Positions 8,208-16,740 are shown, counted from the stretch's first letter. The stretch is DNA of 45,134 nucleotides from Clostridiales bacterium UBA4717 (GCA_002404395.1 DHJP01000162.1:1-45134), one strand, 5' to 3'. Notes: generated by a model not told the origin, from the sequence alone. Numbers and translations are program-made.

Positions 8208-9038
8208 ATGCTTTCGAAAAAAATAAAAGAATTATTGTTTCCCTGCCGTTGCGCCGCCTGCGGTGCGGTGTATAAAAACTTCTACGAACTTCCGTTTTGT
8301 CCGATATGCGCAAAAAAATGGCTCTGTGCCGTAAACTCGCTCGATGCACGGAGCCGCGGTTTGCCGTCGGTCATTCTAGACAACAGTCTTCCGCCGGAAC
8401 GCGGCGGAGTGCTGTCCGCGCTCGTAAGTTATCGCTCGCATACGCTTGAGCGCGGTTTTGAGATCGGCAGGCAGGTCATATTCGCCTTGAAAAAAGACGG
8501 AGCCAAAAGGCTTGACCGCTTTATCGCGGACGCGTTTTTTACGCGTATCAAAGCGCTCGGCATACGTGATCTCACGCATACTGCAGTCGTTTCAATTCCG
8601 AGAAACCGAGAGAATTATCTCAATGTCGGAGTCGATAATATGAGATCGGTCGGAAAACTGCTCGCCGAACTGCTTGATTCTGAATACGTGTCGGCAATAA
8701 AGCAGAAAAAACGCGCAAGAGAGCAGAAAAAGCTTACAGTGTCCGAGCGGTTTCAAAATGCCGAAGGCAGATTCTCGATCGCGCCGAAAGCTCTTGATTC
8801 GCTTGAAAATAAAGATATTATTCTGATCGACGATGTAGTAACGACCGGCGCAACGCTATGCGCGGCAATGCATTGTCTGCTTGACGAAGGAAAGGCGCGC
8901 CGCGTATACATATTTGCCGTCGCCGTCAACGATCGTATAAAGCCCGATTCCCAAAAACGCACTGCATCGCCAAATGAATACTCAAAATCCTGCGACGACA
9001 AAAATGAAAAATACGACACCGCTTCGCTTTGGGATTGA
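8208..9038 (+). CDS. ComF family phosphoribosyltransferase-like protein
   Basis: ComF/GntX-type protein. The N-terminal zinc-finger-like module has Cys15-x2-Cys18 and Cys31-x2-Cys34. A type I phosphoribosyltransferase domain carries the PRPP loop IILIDDVVTTGAT at residues 204-216. In Bacillus the homologue supports DNA uptake in competence; in most Clostridia its role is unproven. At 276 residues it is about 40 longer than usual, with a charged Asn/Asp/Lys-rich C-terminal tail after the PRTase fold. The AAAGGCAGG element upstream serves as SD. It has its own promoter. Divergence between the finger and PRTase domain is larger than normal but the fold motifs are clear. Confidence 0.85.
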   Translation: MLSKKIKELLFPCRCAACGAVYKNFYELPFCPICAKKWLCAVNSLDARSRGLPSVILDNSLPPERGGVLSALVSYRSHTLERGFEIGRQVIFALKKDGAKRLDRFIADAFFTRIKALGIRDLTHTAVVSIPRNRENYLNVGVDNMRSVGKLLAELLDSEYVSAIKQKKRAREQKKLTVSERFQNAEGRFSIAPKALDSLENKDIILIDDVVTTGATLCAAMHCLLDEGKARRVYIFAVAVNDRIKPDSQKRTASPNEYSKSCDDKNEKYDTASLWD

Positions 9039-9100
9039 ACGCCTGCTTGTGCAATGTTTATTTATAGATCGGCCGAAAAATTACAGCACTGATATATTTG

Positions 9101-9114
9101 CCGCCTTTGGGCGG
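9101..9114 (+). repeat. Short GC hairpin before the first GH39-like gene
   Basis: CCGCC-TTTG-GGCGG, a plus-strand copy of the hairpin family, 6 bp before the GGAGG SD (9121) of the first glycosidase gene. Confidence 0.65.
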
Positions 9115-9130
9115 AGACACGGAGGAAAAT

Positions 9131-10465
9131 ATGAACTTAACAGTTGACTTTACAAAGGATATCGGGCGGATCAAGTCCATGAACGGCGTGGGACAGCCCC
9201 CGTTTTTCAATATGGACACACGCTACTTCGATTTTCTCAGCGACGCGAACATTCCCTACTCGCGGCTTCACGATGTAAACGGGCTGTTCGGCGGATATGT
9301 GTATGTGGACATTCCGAACATATTCCGCGACTTCGACACCGACGTTAACGATCCCGCCTCATATGATTTCGCGTTTACCGATGTGCTCGTCAAAGGACTT
9401 ATCGAACATCATTGCGAACCGGTGTACCGCCTCGGCGTTACGATCGAAAACCACAGCCGTGTGAAAGCCTACAGGATCTATCCGCCGAAGGACTTTCAAA
9501 AGTGGGCAGAGATCTGCGAGCATATAGTCCGCCACTATAACGAGGGGTGGGCTGACGGCTTTCACTTTGATATCAAGTATTGGGAGATCTGGAATGAGCC
9601 GGACAATCACTATAATGTCTGCAACAATAATATGTGGCTGGGTACGCCCGAAGAATACTATGATCTCTACCGCACGACCTCGCGTCATCTGCGCAAGTGC
9701 TTCGGTAATTCGATAAAGATCGGCGGTTACGCCTCCTGCGGCTTCTATTACATAAACCTCGAGCTTCCAAAGGGCAACGAAGCCTTCGGAACTACCGATG
9801 AGCGAGGGGATTGGATAAAGCTCGCGCGCTATTTTGTTGACTTTTTTGACGGTTTCATCAAGATCGTATCCGAAGAGCACCTCCCGTTTGATTTTTTCTC
9901 TCATCACAGTTACGGAAGCGTAGAAGAAGATCTGAATATGCAGGCGTATGCCGAAAAGCGGCTTGAAGAGGCGGGGCTCGGAGACGTGGAAATTCATCTC
10001 AACGAATGGAATACCGCGCCGCGAAGTGAAGAACGCGGCACCTCAAAGGCAAGCGCGGAAGCCACGGCGCTCATGTGCGCAATGCAGGACACCAAAATGG
10101 AAATGATGTGCTACTACGACGCACGCATCGGAGTCAGCGTATACGGAGGGCTCTTTAATCCGCTGACTTTTGAACCTTTCTGCACTTACTACAGCTTCAA
10201 GGCATTCGGCAAGCTTTTAAAAATGGGTCGGCAGGTCGAATGTATAAAAGACAGTGCCGACGGGATCTATGCGACCGCCGCCGCAAATCCCGAAAAATCC
10301 GAAAAAGGCGTGCTTATCGCGAATATCGGCGAAAAGCAAACGGTCAGAACCAATCTCTCGGGCATGACGGTATACGCGATCGACGAAGCTCACTTTTTTA
10401 CGCCCACCGAGCTTGATCCGTCGGAGCTTATAATGGAAAAATATCGGACCTACTATATCGGCTGA
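9131..10465 (+). CDS. GH39-like glycoside hydrolase, paralog 1
   Basis: Clan GH-A (beta/alpha)8-barrel glycosidase, closest by motif to family GH39 (beta-xylosidase/iduronidase type). KYWEIWNEPDN supplies the acid/base Glu156 and EIHLNEWNTAP the nucleophile Glu292. A C-terminal beta domain of about 100 residues follows (GVLIANIGEKQ to the end YRTYYIG). It has no signal peptide, so it should act in the cytoplasm on imported glycosides or small oligosaccharides. The start at 9131 (444 residues) has GGAGG 5 nt upstream; an upstream ATG at 9098 lies inside the repeat hairpin region. It is first of three head-to-tail paralogs. Substrate cannot be told from sequence. Confidence 0.82.
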   Translation: MNLTVDFTKDIGRIKSMNGVGQPPFFNMDTRYFDFLSDANIPYSRLHDVNGLFGGYVYVDIPNIFRDFDTDVNDPASYDFAFTDVLVKGLIEHHCEPVYRLGVTIENHSRVKAYRIYPPKDFQKWAEICEHIVRHYNEGWADGFHFDIKYWEIWNEPDNHYNVCNNNMWLGTPEEYYDLYRTTSRHLRKCFGNSIKIGGYASCGFYYINLELPKGNEAFGTTDERGDWIKLARYFVDFFDGFIKIVSEEHLPFDFFSHHSYGSVEEDLNMQAYAEKRLEEAGLGDVEIHLNEWNTAPRSEERGTSKASAEATALMCAMQDTKMEMMCYYDARIGVSVYGGLFNPLTFEPFCTYYSFKAFGKLLKMGRQVECIKDSADGIYATAAANPEKSEKGVLIANIGEKQTVRTNLSGMTVYAIDEAHFFTPTELDPSELIMEKYRTYYIG

Positions 10466-10488
10466 ACACCGGCAAACGAGGTAAAAGC

Positions 10489-11802
10489 ATGAATATTACA
10501 GTAGACTTCAACAAACTGCTCGGCAGAGTCAAGCCCATGCACGGTGTAGGTCAGCCGCCGTTTTACAATCTCGAAACACATTACTTCGATTTTTTGACCG
10601 AAGCGGACATTCCCTATTCCAGACTGCACGACGTCGAGGGAATGTTCAGTCAGGATCTTTACGTCGACATCCCGAATATATTCCGAAACTTTGACGCTGA
10701 TGCAAACGACCCCGCCTCATACGATTTTACATTCACCGATATCCTGATCAAAGGACTTGTCGCTCATCACTGCGAACCGGTTTACCGCCTCGGTGTATCT
10801 ATTGAAAACTATGTTTTTGTAAAATCATACCGTATAGATCCGCCGAAAGATTATCGGAAATGGGCAGAGATCTGCGAGCATATAATCCGCCACTATAACG
10901 AGGGGTGGGCTGACGGTTTTTATTTCAACATAAAATATTGGGAGATCTGGAACGAGCCGGATAACCACTACATATTGAAAGAAAACGGTATGTGGCAGGG
11001 TACGCCCGAAGATTACTACGCGCTTTACCGCACGACCTCGCGTCATCTGCGCAAATGCTTCGGCACTTCGATAAAGATCGGAGGATACGCCTCTTGCGGA
11101 TTTATATATGAAGCGATCAAACCACAGGACGGCGAGCCGCTCAGCGACCGTTGTAAGCGGGCAAAATATTATGTTGATTTTTTTGACGGCTTTATTAAAA
11201 TGGTCACAGCCGAACAGCTACCGTTCGACTTTTTCTCTCACCACAGCTACGCTTCGGTAGAAGAAACGCAAATAATGCAGGCATATGCCGAAAAGCGGCT
11301 TGAAGAGGCAGGACTCGGAGACACCGAGATAATTCTTGACGAGTGGAATACCGCGCCGACCCGCGAAGCGCGCGGCACCTCGAAAGCAAGTGCGGAAGCC
11401 GCGGCGCTCATGTGCGCAATGCAGGACACAAAAATGGAAATGATGTGCTACTATGACGCGCGCATCGGAATAAGCATCTACGGCGGACTGTTCAATCCGC
11501 TTACCTTTACACCTTATTGCACCTATTACAGCTTCAAGGCTTTCGGGAAGCTTTATAAAATGGGGCGTCAAGCAAAGTGCCGTATCGACGGCGGAGAGGG
11601 CATATACGCGACCGCCGCCGCAAACCCCGACAGCTCCGAAAGAGGGGTGCTTATCGCAAATATCGGCGAAAAACAAAAAATCAGTACGAACCTCACGGGA
11701 ATGACTGTATATGCGATCGACGAAAACCATCTATTTACGCCCACAGGGCTTGACCCAACGGAGCTAATAATGGAAAAATATCAAACTTACTATATCGGCT
11801 GA
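10489..11802 (+). CDS. GH39-like glycoside hydrolase, paralog 2
   Basis: Second tandem copy, 437 residues, alignable end to end with its neighbours. The acid/base motif KYWEIWNEPDN is intact and the nucleophile motif reads EIILDEWNTAP instead of EIHLNEWNTAP, so the catalytic Glu is kept but its preceding Asn is Asp. It is about seven residues shorter than copy 1 in the loop after ASCGF, a likely substrate-specificity loop. GAGG lies 8 nt before the ATG; only 23 bp separate it from copy 1, so the genes are one transcript. Confidence 0.82.
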   Translation: MNITVDFNKLLGRVKPMHGVGQPPFYNLETHYFDFLTEADIPYSRLHDVEGMFSQDLYVDIPNIFRNFDADANDPASYDFTFTDILIKGLVAHHCEPVYRLGVSIENYVFVKSYRIDPPKDYRKWAEICEHIIRHYNEGWADGFYFNIKYWEIWNEPDNHYILKENGMWQGTPEDYYALYRTTSRHLRKCFGTSIKIGGYASCGFIYEAIKPQDGEPLSDRCKRAKYYVDFFDGFIKMVTAEQLPFDFFSHHSYASVEETQIMQAYAEKRLEEAGLGDTEIILDEWNTAPTREARGTSKASAEAAALMCAMQDTKMEMMCYYDARIGISIYGGLFNPLTFTPYCTYYSFKAFGKLYKMGRQAKCRIDGGEGIYATAAANPDSSERGVLIANIGEKQKISTNLTGMTVYAIDENHLFTPTGLDPTELIMEKYQTYYIG

Positions 11803-11824
11803 ACGCCGGCAGAAGAGGATAAAC

Positions 11825-13156
11825 ATGAACATAACAGTTGATTTTACAAAAGATCTCGGCAGAATAAAACCTATGCACGGAGTCGGCCAGCCGCCGATAT
11901 TCGGTATCGATACCTCAAGATTCAGATATCTTGAGGAAGCAAACGTTCCATATTCAAGACTTCACGATGTCGGCGGATTATACGGCGGCTATGTGTATGT
12001 GGATATACCGAATGTGTTCCGGAATTTCGACGCCGATGAAAACGATCCCGCCTCATACGATTTCGCTTTCACAGATCTCTTGATAAAGGATCTGGAAAAA
12101 TATCATTGTGAGCCGGTATATCGGCTCGGAGTCACGATAGAAAATTATTTCTATGTAAAAGCATACCGCATTGATCCGCCGTCCGACTTTCAAAAATGGG
12201 CGCGTGTCTGTGAACACATCATCCGTCACTATAATGAGGGTTGGGCGAACGGCTTTCACTTCGGTATAAAGTATTGGGAAATCTGGAACGAGCCTGACAA
12301 TCATTTCAAAAGAGACGATAACCCGATGTGGACAGGAAGCGTCGAAGAATACTACGATCTTTACCGCGTTACCTCCCGTCACCTGCGCGAATGTTTCAAA
12401 AATACGATCAAGATCGGCGGATATGCTTCAAGCGGATTCTATTATGTAAATTTTGCAATTCCGCGCGGCGGTGAATACGTAGTCGAGGGCGAACTTGACG
12501 AATGGGGCGTGCGCTGCAAATTCTTTGTGGATTTTTTTGAAAACTTTATAAAAATGGTCGCGGAGGAAAAACTTCCGTTTGACTTCTTTTCGCATCACAG
12601 CTACGCCTCGGTCGAAGAAACGCTTGTCAGACAAAAATTTGTCGAAAAGCGGCTTGAAGAGGCAGGGTTCGGAAACGTGGAAATCCATCTTAACGAATGG
12701 AACACCGCGCCTAACCGCGCCGAGCGCGGCACCTCAAAGGCAAGTGCGGAAGCAGCGGCGCTTATGTGCTCAATGCAAAACACCAAAATGGAGATGATGT
12801 GCTACTACGACGCACGTATCGGCACAAGCGTATACGGCGGTATGTTCAATCCCGAGACCTTTGAACCATATTGTACTTATTACAGCTTCAAAGCCTTCGG
12901 AAAACTTTACAAAATGGGCCGTCAGGCGGAATGTCTTACAGACGGCGGAGAGGGCGTATACATGACCGCCGCCGCAAATCCCGACAGTTCCGAAAAAGGT
13001 GTGCTTATCGCGAATATCGGCGAAGCGCAGGAGATCCGAACGAATCTCGCGGGCATGACCGTGTATGCGATCGATCAAGCGCATATGTTCACTCCCACAG
13101 CGCTTGATCCGTCGGATTTTGTAATGGAAAAGTATCAGACCTATTATATCGGTTAA
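11825..13156 (+). CDS. GH39-like glycoside hydrolase, paralog 3
   Basis: Third tandem copy, 443 residues. Acid/base KYWEIWNEPDN and nucleophile EIHLNEWNTAP are both intact, as is the shared C-terminal beta domain ending YQTYYIG. It differs from the others at the N-terminus (GIDTSRFRYLEEANVPYSR) and in the loop after ASSGF, where it has a Gly/Glu-rich insert. AGAGG precedes the ATG by 8 nt and the gap to copy 2 is 22 bp. All three lack signal peptides, so a division of labour on related intracellular substrates is the simplest inference. Confidence 0.82.
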   Translation: MNITVDFTKDLGRIKPMHGVGQPPIFGIDTSRFRYLEEANVPYSRLHDVGGLYGGYVYVDIPNVFRNFDADENDPASYDFAFTDLLIKDLEKYHCEPVYRLGVTIENYFYVKAYRIDPPSDFQKWARVCEHIIRHYNEGWANGFHFGIKYWEIWNEPDNHFKRDDNPMWTGSVEEYYDLYRVTSRHLRECFKNTIKIGGYASSGFYYVNFAIPRGGEYVVEGELDEWGVRCKFFVDFFENFIKMVAEEKLPFDFFSHHSYASVEETLVRQKFVEKRLEEAGFGNVEIHLNEWNTAPNRAERGTSKASAEAAALMCSMQNTKMEMMCYYDARIGTSVYGGMFNPETFEPYCTYYSFKAFGKLYKMGRQAECLTDGGEGVYMTAAANPDSSEKGVLIANIGEAQEIRTNLAGMTVYAIDQAHMFTPTALDPSDFVMEKYQTYYIG

Positions 13157-13199
13157 AAATATATTGTGCAAGCACGGAACTTCACCGTCACAAAGAATA

Positions 13200-14054
13200 A
13201 TGATATTTTTAAAAATTGCCGCAGGCATAGTCTGCATTTTCATTCTCTATCTGTTTATGACAAAGCCGTACACCCCAAAAAGGCTGTACGGCTTCCCGTG
13301 CGATTTTGCGCACCGCGGTCTGCACGGGAATTTCGGCGGAAAATTCCGTGCGGAAAATTCGCTTGCCGCATTTCGGGCGGCGTGTGAGGAAAATTTCGGC
13401 ATAGAGCTTGACGTCCGTCTCTCTAAGGACGGTATACCGATAGTGTTCCATGACCAAAGCCTGAAACGTATGTGTCGGATCGACAGGAAAACAAGCGAAC
13501 TTACCGCAAGTGAACTCGGCAATTCAAGGCTCATATCAAGCACCGATACCATTCCGACCCTCAAACAGGTGTTAACGCTTGTAAACGGGCGCGTTCCGCT
13601 GCTTGTCGAGATCAAGGGAACTTTCTGCGTTACGGATATTTGCCTTAAAGTTTCCGAATTACTTGACGATTACAGCGGAAAATACTATATAGAGTCATTC
13701 AGCCCTAAGGTGCTCAGATGGTTTTACAAGCACCGACCGGAGGTGATGCGCGGTCAGCTCGCCGAGCGTTTTATCACACGTCCCGGTCACCGCTTGCCGC
13801 ACTTCTGGCTTTTTGAATTTATGTGCTTTAATTTCCTGGCACATCCCGATTTTGTTTCTTTCAACTACAGGCACCGCAAATTTTTCCCGTATCTGATCCT
13901 TAAAAGGCTATTCAAAGTTGCGTCCGTTGCCTGGACAGTCACGTCGCAAAGTGAAAAAGATGAATCGGCTGCATATTTTGACGCCGTAATATTTGAAAAT
14001 TTTCTTCCCTCACAGCCCGCGGAAAACAAGCCGAACACAAGCGCAGACAGTTAA
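13200..14054 (+). CDS. Membrane-anchored glycerophosphodiester phosphodiesterase
   Basis: GDPD-family enzyme (PLC-like TIM barrel) that hydrolyses glycerophosphodiesters to glycerol-3-phosphate and an alcohol. Residues 1-22 are one membrane helix. The catalytic set is complete: His38 in HRG, Glu53-Asn54, Glu69 and Asp71 (GIELDVRLS) as metal ligands, and His84-Asp85. The 284-residue form uses the ATG at 13200; a TTG at 13164 would add 12 polar residues before the helix. No strong SD is visible. It begins 43 bp after the third glycosidase, suggesting read-through, and ends before a strong terminator. Confidence 0.85.
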   Translation: MIFLKIAAGIVCIFILYLFMTKPYTPKRLYGFPCDFAHRGLHGNFGGKFRAENSLAAFRAACEENFGIELDVRLSKDGIPIVFHDQSLKRMCRIDRKTSELTASELGNSRLISSTDTIPTLKQVLTLVNGRVPLLVEIKGTFCVTDICLKVSELLDDYSGKYYIESFSPKVLRWFYKHRPEVMRGQLAERFITRPGHRLPHFWLFEFMCFNFLAHPDFVSFNYRHRKFFPYLILKRLFKVASVAWTVTSQSEKDESAAYFDAVIFENFLPSQPAENKPNTSADS

Positions 14055-14107
14055 AAGTCAACGCCGCGCCGATCTCACGACGGCGCATTGAAATTTTAAA
14101 AGCCTAC

Positions 14108-14138
14108 AAAAACTGCACGGAAATTCCGTGCAGTTTTC
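14108..14138 (+). terminator. Intrinsic terminator after GDPD gene
   Basis: AAAACTGCACGGAA / TTCCGTGCAGTTTT near-perfect inverted repeat of 14 bp with a very short loop, followed by TCTCTT. It closes the glycosidase-GDPD transcription unit. Confidence 0.85.
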
Positions 14139-14156
14139 TCTTAAATGAGTCCTTGT

Positions 14157-14309
14157 TCAAAAAGGCAACAACGCGCAGACGACGGCAACCGCACCGCCGA
14201 TCACACTGACGACCGAGTAGATCTTTTTCGATTCCGGATCATTCTTCTCTTTAATCAGGTAATAAACACCCGCAGCAAGCACAAGTATTCCGATAATAAT
14301 AAACCGCAC
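14157..14309 (-). CDS. Two-helix membrane peptide, possibly 5'-truncated
   Basis: A minus-strand frame of 50 codons from GTG 14309 to TGA 14157 encodes FIIIGILVLAAGVYYLI, a charged loop KEKNDPESKK, and a second helix SVVSVIGGAVAVVCALL. This clean helix-loop-helix pattern argues for a real gene. No SD precedes the GTG, and the sequence immediately upstream becomes the coding region of an alcohol dehydrogenase fragment on the other strand. The native start was therefore probably lost at a recombination joint near 14300-14310. Family unknown. Confidence 0.45.
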   Translation of the reverse strand: MRFIIIGILVLAAGVYYLIKEKNDPESKKIYSVVSVIGGAVAVVCALLPF

Positions 14310-14997
14310 TCGTCTCGGCGTCAAGATGGGGCTGACAGGCGAGCCCCTCTATGCGGATTATGCCGTACCGGTTCCAGAGCTTTTGAAAAAGCTGCCGCTC
14401 AAAGTGTTTGCGACAAGCTCTATTGATGCACTCGTCCACGCGGTGGAATCCTCACTTTCGCCCAAAGCAACGGCATATACCAAGCTGATGGGCTATAAGG
14501 CAATTGAAATAATTATCGGCGACTATCGCAAGCTGGCACGGGACGGCATGGAACAGCTTTCCGCGTTGATGGAAGATTTCTTGGTCGCTTCCAACATGGC
14601 CGGATTCGCCTTCGGAACAGCGGGATGCGCCGCCGTTCACGCGCTCAGCTATCCGCTCGGCGGCACTTACCATGTTCCTCATGGGGAAAGCAACTATGCG
14701 CTCTTTACGGGTGTTTTGAATAAATACATGGAAAAGAAACCTGACGGCGAGATCGCAAAGCTGAATGCATATCTTGCGGACCTGCTCGGATGCAATATCC
14801 AAAATGTTTATGCAGAACTTGAAAAACTTCTGAACCGTATTTTACCGAAAAAACCGTTGCATGAATATGGCGTGACCGATGCGGATATAGTTTCATTCAC
14901 CGACAGCGTTCTCACAACGCAGGGACGTCTTATGGCAAACAACTTTGTTCCGTCTGATCGTGACGATGTGCTGGATATTTATAAAAAGCTGATGTAA
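14305..14997 (+). pseudogene. Iron-containing alcohol dehydrogenase, N-terminal half missing
   Basis: Only the C-terminal helical domain of a group III iron alcohol dehydrogenase (4-hydroxybutyrate-dehydrogenase-like) is present. From the ATG at 14326 the frame codes 223 residues, where the family has about 370-390. Metal ligands are intact: Asp34 and His38 in SSIDALVHAVES, His105 and His119 in HALSYPLGG...HVPHG. The N-terminal Rossmann domain with the NAD-binding GGGS motif is absent. Family-like sequence starts abruptly at about 14305 (TRLGVKMGLTGEPLYADYAV). Without NAD binding the product should be inactive. There is no SD or promoter. The downstream 255 bases before csoR hold no recognisable gene. 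Confidence 0.7.
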
Positions 14998-15198
14998 TAG
15001 GGTATAAAAGCGTTGGCAACATGGTATGACTCCCGAAAGCTAAGCTTTTTAACACCCCTTTTTATACCTCACTATTAAAATAAACGATATTGCATAAAAC
15101 AGAGCATTCCTCGTCTTGTTTTTCGTGGTAACATCGTCATACCCAAATTCGGTCGGTGACTATTCTATTCTGCAAATTCGTTGCTTGCTCTTGAAACA

Positions 15199-15234
15199 CC
15201 ACAGGGCACCTGCAATACAGCAGATGCCCTGTGG
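15199..15234 (-). terminator. Hairpin terminator after csoR
   Basis: CCACAGGGCA / TGCCCTGTGG 10-bp arms continued by an inner CTGC/GCAG pair. On the minus strand it follows the csoR stop codon by about 20 nt. The T run after it is short (TGTTTC), so strength is uncertain. Confidence 0.6.
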
Positions 15235-15252
15235 CTGATGACTAAAAAACAT

Positions 15253-15528
15253 TTATTGCATATTTGCAAAGCGTTCGACCGCTTTCGTAAAGCTCTCAAT
15301 AGTCTTGTCTGCGTCTCCGTGTTCAATGCCGTCACGGACACAATGCTTGATATGTCCTTCAAGCACGACCTTACCGCAGCCGTTCAACGCAGACCTTGCC
15401 GCGTTGATCTGCGAAAGAATATCCTCACAGGGAATATCTTCGTCGATCATTCGTTCTATCGCTTGCAGCTGTCCGATGATTTTTTTGAGTCTGCGGTGCA
15501 GATTCTCGGAATCCATACACTGTTTCAT
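15253..15528 (-). CDS. csoR: CsoR-type copper-sensing transcriptional repressor
   Basis: All-helical DUF156 (CsoR/RcnR/FrmR) repressor, 91 residues. Ligand positions are Cys34, His59 and Cys63, matching the Cys-x24-His-x3-Cys spacing of the Cu(I)-binding CsoR of Mycobacterium tuberculosis. RcnR (nickel) has His at the last position, and CstR (persulfide) lacks the His. Cu(I) sensing is therefore the best call; such proteins release their operator on binding copper. No copA, copZ or other metal gene lies nearby, so its target is elsewhere or is itself. It has a near-consensus promoter and a composite repeat in its leader. Confidence 0.88.
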   Translation of the reverse strand: MKQCMDSENLHRRLKKIIGQLQAIERMIDEDIPCEDILSQINAARSALNGCGKVVLEGHIKHCVRDGIEHGDADKTIESFTKAVERFANMQ

Positions 15529-15541
15529 TATAATTTCTCAT

Positions 15542-15655
15542 GTCGGCGAAGCCGACTCAAAAAGTAATCGGTAATTTTCATGTCGACAAAGCAGACGAAA
15601 AAAATTACAGGCGTGAAATCCGAAGTTTCGCCAAACCGAGTCAGGATTTTCACAC
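15542..15655 (-). repeat. Composite structured repeat in the csoR leader
   Basis: Read on the csoR strand: arms GTGTGAAAATCC ... GGATTTCACGC, then a long AATTTT/AAAATT-type hairpin, then GTCGGC-TTC-GCCGAC at 15542-15556 followed by ATGAGA and the start codon. The order and orientation match the obgE, ligA and serC copies. Confidence 0.75.
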
Positions 15656-15685
15656 CGGTCATCCGATCCGCTTAGCTTTGAGTAA

Positions 15686-15714
15686 ATAATATCACAAAAA
15701 CACATAACTGTCAA
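15686..15714 (-). promoter_or_regulatory. csoR promoter
   Basis: TTGACA at 15709-15714 and TATTAT at 15686-15691 on the minus strand, 17-bp spacer. The leader to the csoR ATG is about 150 nt and contains the composite repeat. Confidence 0.8.
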
Positions 15715-15776
15715 GGCAGGACGGTGTTGCTTCGCACTTTGTGCACAAAGCTGTGTTCATCTCAGGCAATAATTTC

Positions 15777-16685
15777 TTACTTAAAAATGCTCGGACAGCT
15801 CGGATATTTAAAGTCACCGCGAGCTTCAAAAGCTTCCATTGCCGCTCTGCCGGCCTCGGCGGCACGTGCTTTGATAACCTCAAGCTCGCCCTCATTCGGA
15901 AGATATGCCGTGATATATTCAAGCCCGACATTCGCGGCGGCAAGCGCGCGTTTATGACCGTCGGCAACAAAGTTATAGCTATCTATGCACACCGCACTTA
16001 TCGGCTCGGGGATATAGCCTTCGCTTTGAATTTTATGTATCAGGCTCTCAAAGTCAAGCGCGGATATTTGCTCGGCGTCGATGCTCGGATACAGCGATTT
16101 CGGCGAAAAATACATCTTTTTCACATATGCCGATTCATCGGCGCAGAATTTTTCATACTCGGCAAATACTAACTTTGCTATCGTTTCGGGCGCGGCATAC
16201 GAAGTATCTACCACAAGGTCATAATTACTGTAATTTAAATTGTCGGTTCCGTATATCGTGCGAAAACGCTCGTTTTCCACCAGACTGCGCGCGATCAGCT
16301 TCTCGCGTGCATCATCAACATCAACATATGTTTCTTCGGCTCCGCGCGGGTCCTTCATCACACGAATTGCCGCGATCTGCGGGTCTATGGTAAAAAACAC
16401 TCTGAACGAATTTTTTGCAAAGTGCCACGCCATTCTTGAATCAAAGAGCAGGCGGTCGTTTTCGCGTTCGACCGAAAGCTTTGTCACCGCATCGTCTATC
16501 ATGTGGTCGTATTTGGTATCCTTTGACATAAGCTGATTCATTTCGAGTGTGCTCACCCCGAAACTTCTGGCAAGCTCGCGCTGTATCTTTCCCGTAGAAT
16601 AAATCTCAAAACCGTGTTCGGCGCAAAGCAGTTTACCGACCGTCGATTTGCCGCTGCCGAGCTTACCGGCTATTGTAATATGCAT
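15777..16685 (-). CDS. Cytidylate-kinase-like protein fused to ParB/Srx-like domain
   Basis: Residues 1-180 resemble the cytidylate kinase-like family: P-loop GKLGSGKST at 7-15, then the early YSTGKIQRELA and the lid-type region DAREKLIARSLVENERF near 125-141. Residues 193-262 look like a ParB/sulfiredoxin-like domain: FSPKSLYPS, EPISAVCID, and the core ADGHKRALAAANVGLEYI with the DGHxR motif at 242-246. The kinase half may phosphorylate a nucleoside monophosphate; ParB-like domains bind CTP or ATP. GGGG lies 5 nt before the ATG. It follows the Gfo/Idh gene, 55 bp away. The combined function is unknown to me. Confidence 0.7.
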   Translation of the reverse strand: MHITIAGKLGSGKSTVGKLLCAEHGFEIYSTGKIQRELARSFGVSTLEMNQLMSKDTKYDHMIDDAVTKLSVERENDRLLFDSRMAWHFAKNSFRVFFTIDPQIAAIRVMKDPRGAEETYVDVDDAREKLIARSLVENERFRTIYGTDNLNYSNYDLVVDTSYAAPETIAKLVFAEYEKFCADESAYVKKMYFSPKSLYPSIDAEQISALDFESLIHKIQSEGYIPEPISAVCIDSYNFVADGHKRALAAANVGLEYITAYLPNEGELEVIKARAAEAGRAAMEAFEARGDFKYPSCPSIFK

Positions 16686-16740
16686 ACTTACCCCCTGTTT
16701 ATCTCTGCCGCAAAATTACAAGTCTTGTATATTTGAAAAT

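Noticed and set aside
9131..13156. Triplicated gene as an assembly artefact
   Set aside because: The three copies differ throughout at nucleotide and protein level and in length, so they are genuine paralogs.
15001..15195. tRNA or small RNA gene after the dehydrogenase fragment
   Set aside because: No cloverleaf or strong promoter-terminator pair was found; only a weak GGTATAAAA/TTTTATACC pairing.
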